Positions 1 through 8,331 of a stretch of DNA of 35,024 nt are shown piece after piece. The notes beneath the pieces were generated by a model. That model ran no database searches. It was not told the DNA's origin and saw only the letters and a list, made by a program, of their open reading frames with translations. How positions within the stretch are numbered: the first letter of the stretch is position 1; every line of letters begins with the position of its first letter. A program made the position numbers and the translations under genes. The stretch comes from an uncultured Acidobacteriota bacterium (lineage in GTDB: Bacteria > Acidobacteriota > Polarisedimenticolia > Polarisedimenticolales > Polarisedimenticolaceae): NCBI GenBank assembly GCA_945787955.1, contig CALZKF010000007.1, forward strand, positions 12,057 to 47,080. Direction: 5' to 3'.

Positions 1-684
1 GCGGTCCAGCGCTGCAACCTGGAACACCACCGGGGATATGGGGTAGTGCGCCAGGGTCCGGCTCGGCGTCCGTTCCCCGGGCTCCACGATCACCGGCACA
101 TCCAGGCTGTCGAACAGACTCTCCCGCGTATTGCGGTCACCCGGCAGGGTCTCGAAGCGTCGGATCAGGAAGCCGGCGTCCCCTTCCATCGGGCCTTTCA
201 ACCGGGCCAGCCACACTTTTGCCGACCGGTCCACCAGGTCGAGAGCCGGCGTTTCGGAATACGGCAGGAGCAACGGCAGGACCTGTTCCACGAGACGCTT
301 CGGTCCCTCCGGCTTCCACCACGACCAGTCCACATGGAGATTGGCGGGCCATTTCTTCGCCAGCCAGCGGGCGGTGGGCCAGAAGAACGGGAACTGGATC
401 TCGGTGCCGGCGATGGCTGTCTGCCCCAGGTACCGGCGGAACCTTTTCAGGTCACTGCGCCGCGAGAATCCGGTCAGCATCGTCTCGACCTGGGCCAGGA
501 CCTCTCGGTTGTCCGGGTAGGCCCGTGCAAAGCAGAGGCACTCGTGAAGCCGCTCCACGTCTTCCGGTTCCGGCAGGCGGCGGCTATCCAGCTTGACCAG
601 CAGCTCCAGTCGCCTGTCGGCCACATCCCCGCCATGGACGGTCTTGATCCGTTCCAGGTCGTTCAGGATTTCAAGCGCTTTCAC
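1..684 (-). CDS. Hypothetical protein, C-terminus cut off by window edge
   Basis: Manual reverse-strand translation is open from a GTG at 684 to position 1 (VKALEILNDLERIKTVHGGDVADRRLELLVKLDSRRLPEPEDVERLHECLCFARAYPDNREVLAQVETMLTGFSRRSDLKRFRRYLG...). It starts 2 nt after the stop of the cytochrome gene. No family recognised. Confidence 0.7.
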   Translation of the reverse strand, partial: MKALEILNDLERIKTVHGGDVADRRLELLVKLDSRRLPEPEDVERLHECLCFARAYPDNREVLAQVETMLTGFSRRSDLKRFRRYLGQTAIAGTEIQFPFFWPTARWLAKKWPANLHVDWSWWKPEGPKRLVEQVLPLLLPYSETPALDLVDRSAKVWLARLKGPMEGDAGFLIRRFETLPGDRNTRESLFDSLDVPVIVEPGERTPSRTLAHYPISPVVFQVAALDR

Positions 685-686
685 CT

Positions 687-1265
687 TCAGGATGCCGGCT
701 TGTGCTCGTGAGCCGCTTCCAGCATGCCGTCGTCCCAGTCGTCGGTGTGGCATTTTTGGCAGAATCCCGCTGCCGGGAGCACCAGGCCTGCGGCGACGGC
801 CTGATCCCGGTCCTTCATGATCGACATCTTCTTGTATTCGCTTCCCGGGCCGTGGCAGGACTCGCAATCCAGAACCGGATCCAATTCCGCGTGGGCGGTC
901 CCGGACCAGGAAGCATGCTGGATCTTGTGACAGACCTTGCACTTGGCGTCGCCGATGCGGGTCAGACCCGGCTTAGTCGCGGCGACCTCAATTCGTGCTG
1001 CGGCATCGGCAACAACCTCGGCCGCGGCGGCCGGCGGAGGCGTTGGTGCCGGCGTCGGCGCCGGCGTCGGGGCCTCAGGCGACTCTGCCACCGGTGCATC
1101 CACGACAGTTTCAGTCGGTTCGACGGCAGCTTCGTTCTCCACCTTCTCAATGACGGGAGCGTCCGGCTCCGCAACTTCCGGCTCGTCCGCTTCTTTCGCC
1201 GCGCAGGCGGCGGCGAGGACCATGAGACCTGCAACGAGGATCAACAACAGGGATTTCTTCATCAT
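687..1265 (-). CDS. Tri-haem c-type cytochrome lipoprotein (cytochrome c554-like)
   Basis: Three CxxCH motifs (CKVCH, CESCH, CQKCH), lipobox-like LAAAC after a hydrophobic signal, and a Pro/Ala-rich PTPAPTPAPTPPP linker. Start assigned to MMKKSLL rather than the longer ORF start at 1289. Confidence 0.8.
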   Translation of the reverse strand: MMKKSLLLILVAGLMVLAAACAAKEADEPEVAEPDAPVIEKVENEAAVEPTETVVDAPVAESPEAPTPAPTPAPTPPPAAAAEVVADAAARIEVAATKPGLTRIGDAKCKVCHKIQHASWSGTAHAELDPVLDCESCHGPGSEYKKMSIMKDRDQAVAAGLVLPAAGFCQKCHTDDWDDGMLEAAHEHKPAS

Positions 1266-1267
1266 TC

Positions 1268-1993
1268 TCACTCCTCTCGTCCAAACCACTTTCGCAGAAG
1301 TTCGGTAGTACGGGCCACAGGATCGGTGCGAATGCGCTCCTCCTCCCGGGCCAGCATCAGGAACAGACCGTCCAGCGCCTGGCCGGTCACATAGTCGTTC
1401 AGATCGATTACCGGTCGGCTCACCAGCGGCAGATCATCGACCTTCCGCATCAGGTCGTTGAACGACCGTGTCGCCCCCACCGATTCCAGTTTGTCGTCGA
1501 CTATCGGCCGGAACATCCGCTCCAGTTCCGGTCCGGCGGAACCGCGGAAGTAATCTGTTGCCTCGTGGCCGTTCCCGCGCAGGATCGTCATGGCGTCCTC
1601 GAAGGTCATCCGCCGCACCGCGTCCAGGAATACATCTTTCGCCACCGGCGCCGCCGCTTCCGCCGCCCGGTTCAGGCTGGTTGTGAACTCGTCCACCATC
1701 CGGTCCGCGCCGACGAGGCGCAGGGCCTTTTCAACATTCTCCAGTTTTTGCGGCACCGGGATCTTGATGTCCGGGTTTCCCAGGTAGCCGTCCAGCCGGC
1801 CCACCGAACCGACCGCCCGGTCGGTGCCGACCCTTAGCGCCTCCCGCAGACCGTCGGACGGCGAGGTGGATGGGGTGGTCTCCAACTTGTCCAGTTCGGC
1901 GAGGAGTTCGGCGCACCCGGTGAGTGCAACCATCAGGAACAGGAGAACGGCAGCTGCGAGCCACCTGTTATTTTCTTTATGTACTTTCGTCAT
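1268..1993 (-). CDS. DUF4197 family lipoprotein
   Basis: Signal peptide with lipobox (VALTGC). Body resembles DUF4197 proteins (GLREALRVGTDRAV...NPDIKIPVPQKLENVEKALRLVG...FTTSLNRAAEAAAPVAKDVF). Confidence 0.8.
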   Translation of the reverse strand: MTKVHKENNRWLAAAVLLFLMVALTGCAELLAELDKLETTPSTSPSDGLREALRVGTDRAVGSVGRLDGYLGNPDIKIPVPQKLENVEKALRLVGADRMVDEFTTSLNRAAEAAAPVAKDVFLDAVRRMTFEDAMTILRGNGHEATDYFRGSAGPELERMFRPIVDDKLESVGATRSFNDLMRKVDDLPLVSRPVIDLNDYVTGQALDGLFLMLAREEERIRTDPVARTTELLRKWFGREE

Positions 1994-3456
1994 TTCGATC
2001 TCCCGTTCTCTGGAGCCTCCGACCCGCCCATCATACCTTTACCGACAGTCGACGACCCCCGAAACGTTTCGGCGGAGCCTGTCTCCTGCATCGTGAACTC
2101 TTCCCCACCGAGCTTCGCACGCACCGTCCAGACCCCCCGCATCTGCAGCAGATCCATGGCAGGCGCCCGGCCGTCGCCCAGGAACGATGTCCGGGTGCGG
2201 TCAGCACCGGACACCTGAAACTCCATCCGTATCTCCGCATCCGGCCCGCTGCCCCGGACCAGGATACGCTGCGGCGCCTCACCTTCCGCGCCGCCCTGCT
2301 CTTCGATCTTGACATCCCGCAGGAATCGGCGCTCGCCGTCCACTCCCCGAAAAACAAGGACCGGCGGCATCTGATCGGGATCGGCAGCATCTTCCGGCGG
2401 AATCACCCGGCCGTAAAGGAACGACCCCTCCGCGCCGGCGACCTGGCCCCAGCGCCAGGTGACCCCGGCCCAGTAGCCCCAGTTGTGGTCGTGGTATCCC
2501 CTTCCCGCCTGAAGCGGCACGATGACGCCGTCCACGTTCAGAGTCCCCTCCAGGCGACCATCCGAAACCGGCACCACATATCCGGAAACCCAACCATGGG
2601 CACCGTACAGCTGCAAAGGCGGGATGAGCCCTTCGATCCCGCCCTGAATCAATAGGCTTCCTCGCAAGGGACGCGGATCGTTCTCCCGATGGTTCGAACC
2701 GGGGAAGTCCAAAGTGATGCGGTACCCGGTCGCATCGAGACGAACGCTGCAGCCGGCGATATCCAGGTCCGGCGCAGAACGCAGCAGTTCGGTTCCGTCC
2801 AGCATGTCCTCGGCCCACCAGCTTCCTTTCCATTCATCGGTTTCCAGCTGCAGACGGACTCCGGCGGGGCGACGGTCACCCGGTTCACCCTCGCCTACGA
2901 GGAAAGTCAGATAGAACCGGGTATCACCGGCGGTTCCGTTGAAGTACAACCATTCGGCCCAGGATCCTTGCCAGCGGGATTCCGCCGGGTGTTCGTGGAA
3001 GCGATCCGACTCCCTGAGAATCCATTCCAGGTCCGGGTTCAACCATGGGTCGTCCTGGGGGCCATCGGCCCAGAGCGCCTGGTCGCCGGTCTCCGGATCC
3101 CCCAGCGCCTGCTCCAGACTCGGAATACCACCCCTTGCTACGACCCGCAGCGGTCCGCCCTGTTGCCGCACGACATGGAACAGTCCGCCTGCCCTCGGGG
3201 AGGCCACCGCAATCCCTTCACTGGCGCGCAGAGGTCCGGCCAGGGCACGCAGGGCATGAGAACCGCGGTCGCCGGCAACTCCTACGAGAACGTCCCCGCC
3301 CCCTGCTAGTTCCGGTGAGCGGGCCTGTTCCAGGATCACCGCTCCGACGCCCAGGAGGCCGGCCATGGCTCCGACTCCAATACCGAATCCACCTGCCAGA
3401 ACCGCGGTTCGCAGCGGGCGGGTCATCAGGGACCTGACGGCCAGACGGATCATCAT
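1990..3456 (-). CDS. AttH/CrtC-type lipocalin-like protein with MacB/FtsX-like N-terminal transmembrane segment
   Basis: The C-terminal two thirds contain the AttH/CrtC hallmark GRGYHDHNWGYW and related segments. The N-terminus (MMIRLAVRSLMTRPLRTAVLAGGFGIGVGAMAGLLGVG) looks like the first helix of an ABC permease. Overlaps the downstream gene by ATGA. Confidence 0.75.
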   Translation of the reverse strand: MMIRLAVRSLMTRPLRTAVLAGGFGIGVGAMAGLLGVGAVILEQARSPELAGGGDVLVGVAGDRGSHALRALAGPLRASEGIAVASPRAGGLFHVVRQQGGPLRVVARGGIPSLEQALGDPETGDQALWADGPQDDPWLNPDLEWILRESDRFHEHPAESRWQGSWAEWLYFNGTAGDTRFYLTFLVGEGEPGDRRPAGVRLQLETDEWKGSWWAEDMLDGTELLRSAPDLDIAGCSVRLDATGYRITLDFPGSNHRENDPRPLRGSLLIQGGIEGLIPPLQLYGAHGWVSGYVVPVSDGRLEGTLNVDGVIVPLQAGRGYHDHNWGYWAGVTWRWGQVAGAEGSFLYGRVIPPEDAADPDQMPPVLVFRGVDGERRFLRDVKIEEQGGAEGEAPQRILVRGSGPDAEIRMEFQVSGADRTRTSFLGDGRAPAMDLLQMRGVWTVRAKLGGEEFTMQETGSAETFRGSSTVGKGMMGGSEAPENGRSK

Positions 3457-4148
3457 CGATCGACCCCGGGCTCGTGAAGTCGGTGATCCCGGCCTCCAAG
3501 CACCAGTCGGCGATGGGCCGAAGAGGCCAGATTGCGGTCATGGGTGGCGATCAGGACCGTGGTGCCGTCCAGATGGACGCGATGCAGCAGCGCTGCGATC
3601 TGCTCTCCCGTCACCTCGTCCAGCTCCCCGGTCGGTTCATCGGCCAGGACGATACGGGGCCGGTTCGCCAGGGCCCGGGCGATGGCCACCCGCTGCATTT
3701 CGCCCCCGGATAGTTGGGACGGCCTGTGTCCGACCCGGTCGGCGAGTCCGACATAATCCAACAGCTCCAACGTCCGGCGGCGACAATCGCGGCGGATTGC
3801 CCCGGCTTCGAGCTGTGGCAGATCCACGTTTTCCCCGGCGGTCAGCATCGGCAACAGAAAGAAGCGCTGGAACACGAACCCGATGGTAGTCAGCCGCAGC
3901 CTGCTCCGGGCAGCATCGTTCAGGCCTGCAACGTCTACTCCGTCAATCAGGACCTGGCCGGAGGTCGGAGTATCCACACAGCCTAGCAGGTGCAGCAGGG
4001 TCGACTTGCCGCAACCGGATGGCCCGGTGATCGCCACCGACTCACCGGGATCAAGAAGCAGGTCAACTTCCTGAAGCGCCGTCACCGCACCGGACGGCAT
4101 CGGGAAGATCTTCGTCAGGCCGCGGGCTTCCACCACAGGTCGGCTCAT
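3453..4148 (-). CDS. ABC transporter ATP-binding protein, LolD/MacB type
   Basis: Walker A GPSGCGKSTLL, signature LSGGEMQRVAIARAL, Walker B IVLADEPTGELD, H-loop ATHD. Confidence 0.95.
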   Translation of the reverse strand: MSRPVVEARGLTKIFPMPSGAVTALQEVDLLLDPGESVAITGPSGCGKSTLLHLLGCVDTPTSGQVLIDGVDVAGLNDAARSRLRLTTIGFVFQRFFLLPMLTAGENVDLPQLEAGAIRRDCRRRTLELLDYVGLADRVGHRPSQLSGGEMQRVAIARALANRPRIVLADEPTGELDEVTGEQIAALLHRVHLDGTTVLIATHDRNLASSAHRRLVLGGRDHRLHEPGVDR

Positions 4149-5347
4149 GTCGTGATCTCCTTCCGCAGAGTGGCGGCGATCGGAAGCCGGGCGGCGATCC
4201 AGGCCGGGTACACCAGCGACAACAGCCCCGTGCCGAGAATCAGGCCGACGAATCGGACCAGGACCCCATGGCGGTAGACGAAGAAGTGTAGCCGGTCGGG
4301 CAGCCCGGGCATGTCATGGAGTATCCCATCCAGAACCACCGCCAGGGCGGCTCCAACAGCCACTGCCAGCACCAGCCCGACAACCACCGTGACCGCCGTC
4401 TCCCACATGAGCATCGCCACGATCCGCCGACGGCGGAACCCCAAAGCTCGCAATCCGGCCACCTCCCCCAGGCGCTGGTTGACGGAGACGGTGAGTAGCG
4501 CAGTCAACAGCAGGAAGGTGAAGAACACGGTAAGGGTCGAGATCACCACGGCGATCTGACGGAAGTACGAGAAGTCGTGCGCCTGGAACTGCTGCACATA
4601 CTGGGCGTTGGAATACGCGTGCAGGTTTGGGAAGCGATCGCGGATCGCCTGCACCGTCTCGATGTCGGCGGATGCCGGCGCGGAAGAGACCATGAGGAAC
4701 GCCGCACGGTCCGGCTTCCGGCCCGCCAGGCCCTCCATGGTGTCCAGATCCATGGCGGCAGACGGGGTATGTCCTTGTTCGAACACGAACTCCACGATCC
4801 CGGTGATCCGGCAACGCTGTGGTGGCGCAGACCAGCGGTCGCGTATCTTCAATCCCCCCAAAAGGAGCTCATCGCCCGGATCAAGGTCAAGCTGCTCCGC
4901 GGCGGCACGGTTGATCACGACAGTTCCACTGGAGGCCGGTTCCCGAGGCAGGTCGTCCCCTTCCAGGACCTTCCAGCCTCCTCGAACCGTTCCCAGGTAA
5001 CCTTGAATCGGCAATGAGATCGCATCCTGATCTTCGGAACCTCGGGCGGCTATGGTTCCCAGCGCCACGGCGGCGACGTCGGCCACATGGTCGAGTTCGT
5101 CGATGTCGGCCACCAGGTCGCGCACCCCTTCAAGATACGGCCCCATTCCCGGAAGCGCCTCGGTGGCAGTGACCCGAACATCGAATCCGGTGCTGTCCAG
5201 GAGATCCCGGAATGAGGTCGCCAACCCGCCGGCCAGGAGCAGCATATCGAACAGCAGCGCCGCCACCGCCGCCACACCGAACACGCCGAGCACCGCCCGC
5301 GCCGGCTGGCGCAGCAGGGTCCGCCAGGCCAGGATCGCCAGTGTCAT
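4145..5347 (-). CDS. FtsX/MacB-like ABC transporter permease
   Basis: MTLAILAWRTLLRQPARAVLGVFGVAAVAALLF... plus C-terminal FtsX TM region (GEVAGLRALGFRRRRI). Start moved from the ORF-track 5497 to ATG 5347, which overlaps the upstream stop (ATGA). Confidence 0.9.
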   Translation of the reverse strand: MTLAILAWRTLLRQPARAVLGVFGVAAVAALLFDMLLLAGGLATSFRDLLDSTGFDVRVTATEALPGMGPYLEGVRDLVADIDELDHVADVAAVALGTIAARGSEDQDAISLPIQGYLGTVRGGWKVLEGDDLPREPASSGTVVINRAAAEQLDLDPGDELLLGGLKIRDRWSAPPQRCRITGIVEFVFEQGHTPSAAMDLDTMEGLAGRKPDRAAFLMVSSAPASADIETVQAIRDRFPNLHAYSNAQYVQQFQAHDFSYFRQIAVVISTLTVFFTFLLLTALLTVSVNQRLGEVAGLRALGFRRRRIVAMLMWETAVTVVVGLVLAVAVGAALAVVLDGILHDMPGLPDRLHFFVYRHGVLVRFVGLILGTGLLSLVYPAWIAARLPIAATLRKEITT

Positions 5348-6210
5348 CGCTGTACCATGCTCAGGGGATCCTGGCGCAGAATCGACCAGGAGGCAGCCAG
5401 GCCTGCAACGACACCCAGCGGGATCGACAGGGCCAGGCATTTCGCGGCCAGGAGCGGAGTGATCTGCACGAACACCAGCGCCGTGTCGTATTTCCATTGG
5501 AAGAAACGGTTGATCGATCCCTGGGCCGCGGCAGCCAGCACGATGCCGAACAATGCGCCGGGAACGGCGATCAGAACCCCCTCTACCAGAACCTCGCCGA
5601 GGATGCGGCTTCGCCGGACTCCCAGGATCCGCAGGATGCCGGCCGTCTCACGCCGCTCCTCGGCCCGCATGACCATCAACGCCAGCAGGAACGCGCAGCT
5701 CCCCATGAGGGCGATAACGGCGATGGCCAGGTGGAATCGTTCCAGGACCGCAAATACGTCGATGTCGCCTCCCGCTCCCCTGGCCGGCCTGGCGTACAGG
5801 AACGGGTCCTGATTCAACTGATCCGCAACCTCACCGGCCCGGTCGGGATCGACCAGGCCGACGTTGATGTACTGGGCGTAGCGGCTCGGTTCGTCTCCAT
5901 CGGAAGACTGTTCACGATCCAGCAGGTCCTGGAGGTGCATCCTGATCTCGTAGCGCTTCCGGGTGATCTTGATCGGGTCCGGGATCGGCTCGTAGATGCC
6001 GACAATGCGATACGGCCAGGGGTCGGAACCGTCGCGGGTCCGTGCAAGCCGAATCGGATCTCCGGCCGCCAGATCCAGCGCTTCCGCCAATGGCCGGGAG
6101 ACAAGGATGTCCCCCCTGGAAGCGCCCTCCACCTCAACGCCGGAAATCGGCAGGAAAACGCCAAGCAGGAAAGCCGCAAGCACAAGTACCTTGACATCTC
6201 GCCGGATCAT
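5344..6210 (-). CDS. FtsX-like ABC transporter permease (short N-terminal region)
   Basis: MacB-PCD-like segment (GDILVSRPLAEALDLAAGDPIRL) and FtsX segment (RRETAGILRILGVRRSRILGEVLVEG) with three C-terminal hydrophobic helices. ATG 6210 overlaps the upstream stop (ATGA). Confidence 0.85.
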   Translation of the reverse strand: MIRRDVKVLVLAAFLLGVFLPISGVEVEGASRGDILVSRPLAEALDLAAGDPIRLARTRDGSDPWPYRIVGIYEPIPDPIKITRKRYEIRMHLQDLLDREQSSDGDEPSRYAQYINVGLVDPDRAGEVADQLNQDPFLYARPARGAGGDIDVFAVLERFHLAIAVIALMGSCAFLLALMVMRAEERRETAGILRILGVRRSRILGEVLVEGVLIAVPGALFGIVLAAAAQGSINRFFQWKYDTALVFVQITPLLAAKCLALSIPLGVVAGLAASWSILRQDPLSMVQR

Positions 6211-7085
6211 AACCCTCGTGACCATTCCGGACGGAAAGGCGCATGCTCCGGATCATTCAGCACATCATCCAGGGCCTGCACCATGCGGTCCCTGTCCTTG
6301 GGAAGCGTGCCGGCCAGAGCCAGGTAGTTGCTGGCATGGTTGGAGCGGAAAATGCTGCCGGTCAGTTCCAGGCCGGCCAGGAACACCCGGAGCTCCGCCG
6401 CCAGTTCGATCGGGGTCAGGTGCTCGAACTCGCCCTTGTCGTCCAGGTCTCCCAGCGGTGTTCCGGGAACAGGGCTCATAACCAGGGTCGACACGAACCG
6501 GGGCTGGATGGCGTTCACCACCCGGGCCGAGGCTTCGGCGTGGCGCCGGGAGCCTGCACGTCCTGCAGCGCCCAGCAGGATCATGGTGGAGAGGCGCACT
6601 CCGGACTCGTTAACCTTTCGGCCGCATGCGATCATCTCGGATGCGGTCACACCTTTCTTCATGTCCAGCAGCGCCGCGTCGTCGCCGGACTCGATCCCCA
6701 GGTAGTACAGGCCGAGGCCGGCCTCCCGGAGAGAGCGCATCTCCTCCACGGTGCGAACCTGGATCGATTGGGGCGAGGCATACGCACTGACCCGCCGCAA
6801 AGCCGGAAAAGCCCGGTTCAGTTCGTCCAGGATCCGGTGCAGGAAGGACGCCTTCGCAACCAGGGCATCGCCGTCGGCCAGAAAGACCTTGCGGACCCCG
6901 GGCACATGATCCCTGGCCCAGGCGATCTCTTCCCTGAGCTCGTCGAAAGGCCGGACCCGGAACTTTTTGTCCCGGTACATGGCGCAGAAGGTGCACTCGT
7001 TGTAACTGCAACCGATGGTGGCCTGCAGAATCAGGCTGTCTGCCTCCGAAGGCGGGCGATACATCTGGCCCTCGTAACGGATCAC
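6207..7085 (-). CDS. Radical SAM protein
   Basis: CxxxxCxxC-type cluster site (CSYNECTFC) near the N-terminus, plus YYLGIESGDDAALLDMKKGVT and other Elp3/HemN-like core segments. Confidence 0.9.
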   Translation of the reverse strand: MIRYEGQMYRPPSEADSLILQATIGCSYNECTFCAMYRDKKFRVRPFDELREEIAWARDHVPGVRKVFLADGDALVAKASFLHRILDELNRAFPALRRVSAYASPQSIQVRTVEEMRSLREAGLGLYYLGIESGDDAALLDMKKGVTASEMIACGRKVNESGVRLSTMILLGAAGRAGSRRHAEASARVVNAIQPRFVSTLVMSPVPGTPLGDLDDKGEFEHLTPIELAAELRVFLAGLELTGSIFRSNHASNYLALAGTLPKDRDRMVQALDDVLNDPEHAPFRPEWSRGL

Positions 7086-7522
7086 TTCGGAAGGTCCTCC
7101 TCGAACGGCCGCCGCCAGTCGTCGGCCAGCGGTACGGTGCAGTGGGCGCCGTAATCGTACTGCACCTGCACCGAATTACCGTCGCAAACCAGGCGTCCGT
7201 CGGACCGGGCCCGGAACTCGTAGGCCAGTTCCCAGGACTTGTTGCCGACCCGGACCGGGCCGCAGTACAGATCCACCACCTCCAGCATCTGCACCGGGGA
7301 GCGGAAGTTCAAGGTGGCCGACGCCATGATGAAGCTGATCTCCCCGGCCGACATCCGTCCGATGCGGTCGACCACGTAGCAAGTGCGAACTTCTTCGAAC
7401 CAGTTCAAGTAAACACCGTTGTTGACATGGCCGACCAGGTCGGTGTCCCGCAGGGTCGCCTCCACGGCGAGATGACCGGGGAACGGCCGGGACGGAGCTG
7501 CAGGCTGTTTCGGATCAGTCAC
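7082..7522 (-). CDS. Acyl-CoA thioesterase (hotdog fold, 4HBT)
   Basis: RDTDLVGHVNNGVYLNWFEEVRTCYV is a typical 4HBT segment (D..GHVNN..Y..WFE..R). Confidence 0.9.
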   Translation of the reverse strand: MTDPKQPAAPSRPFPGHLAVEATLRDTDLVGHVNNGVYLNWFEEVRTCYVVDRIGRMSAGEISFIMASATLNFRSPVQMLEVVDLYCGPVRVGNKSWELAYEFRARSDGRLVCDGNSVQVQYDYGAHCTVPLADDWRRPFEEDLPK

Positions 7523-8300
7523 CGGATTTCCCTCCCCCGGTCAATTGCCGTACCAGTCCCCGAATCCGTTCCTGGGTTCCGGTTGAGAACCAGCAGTCCA
7601 GGAACTCGTCGTGGTGCTCCGCCTCCCGGGACGCGATCCGTTCCGCCGTGGCGGAGCGCAGGTAGCGTTTGGTTACGGCGAAGGAGGCCAGGTCTTTGGA
7701 GGTCATCTCCACCAGACGCTCCCTTGCCCGGGCCGGCAACTCGTCCGGCTCGCACAGTTCATGGACCAGGCTGCTTGCCAGCGCTTGGTCGTCCTTGTAG
7801 TTGCGGCCGAACAGGGCGACCTCTTCCAGCCTGGGGCTGATGACCGCATCCCGCAGGATCATGGACACGCCGAACGGCAGCGGCACACCGACCTTGAGCT
7901 CGTTGAGGCCGATCATCGCCCCGGCCTGAAGAATTCTCCAGTCGGCCGCCAGGGAAATGACGGCGCCGCCGGCGAGAGTATGTCCGGACAGCGCCGCCAC
8001 CATCGGCTTCGGGAAGCGATAGAGCTGCAGCAGGCAGGCGGCGAACTTCTCCATGAACCGCTTCATTCCAGGCCGGTCCATGGCTGAAAGGTAGACCAGG
8101 TCCAGGCCGGGGCAGAACAGCTTCCCGGCAGCGGTCAATATGACTCCCGCTATCTCCGGATCGTGCTCCGCCTCCCCGGCGGTCAGCATCAGGCCGTCCA
8201 GGACGCTGTCGTCGATCGCATTGCCCCGCCGGCCGGAAAGGTGGATCTGCGCGCAGCCGCCATCCCGGTGAATCGTAACCGCATCTTGTTGCACGCTCAA
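7515..8300 (-). CDS. Enoyl-CoA hydratase/isomerase family protein (crotonase)
   Basis: Crotonase segments CPGLDLVYL, KPMVAALSGHTLAGGAVISLAADWRI and LNELKVGVPLPFG. Start codon is TTG preceded by GGAGG. Confidence 0.9.
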   Translation of the reverse strand: MSVQQDAVTIHRDGGCAQIHLSGRRGNAIDDSVLDGLMLTAGEAEHDPEIAGVILTAAGKLFCPGLDLVYLSAMDRPGMKRFMEKFAACLLQLYRFPKPMVAALSGHTLAGGAVISLAADWRILQAGAMIGLNELKVGVPLPFGVSMILRDAVISPRLEEVALFGRNYKDDQALASSLVHELCEPDELPARARERLVEMTSKDLASFAVTKRYLRSATAERIASREAEHHDEFLDCWFSTGTQERIRGLVRQLTGGGKSGD

Positions 8301-8318
8301 ACCACACCCTCCAAAGGT

Positions 8319-8330
8319 CGATTATAATCG
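8319..8330. promoter_or_regulatory. Perfect palindrome CGATTATAATCG carrying TATAAT on both strands, between divergent genes
   Basis: 12-bp self-complementary sequence in the 31-bp gap between the divergent crotonase and dinB genes. Confidence 0.5.
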
Positions 8331-8331
8331 G

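Noticed and set aside
1021-1080. Short tandem GGCGTCGGCGCC-like repeat
   Set aside because: Explained by the PTPAPTPAPT linker of the cytochrome lipoprotein; not a separate repeat element.
5212-6327. 371-aa plus-strand ORF antisense to the FtsX permease
   Set aside because: No recognisable domain; opposite strand is supported by operon overlaps and permease motifs.
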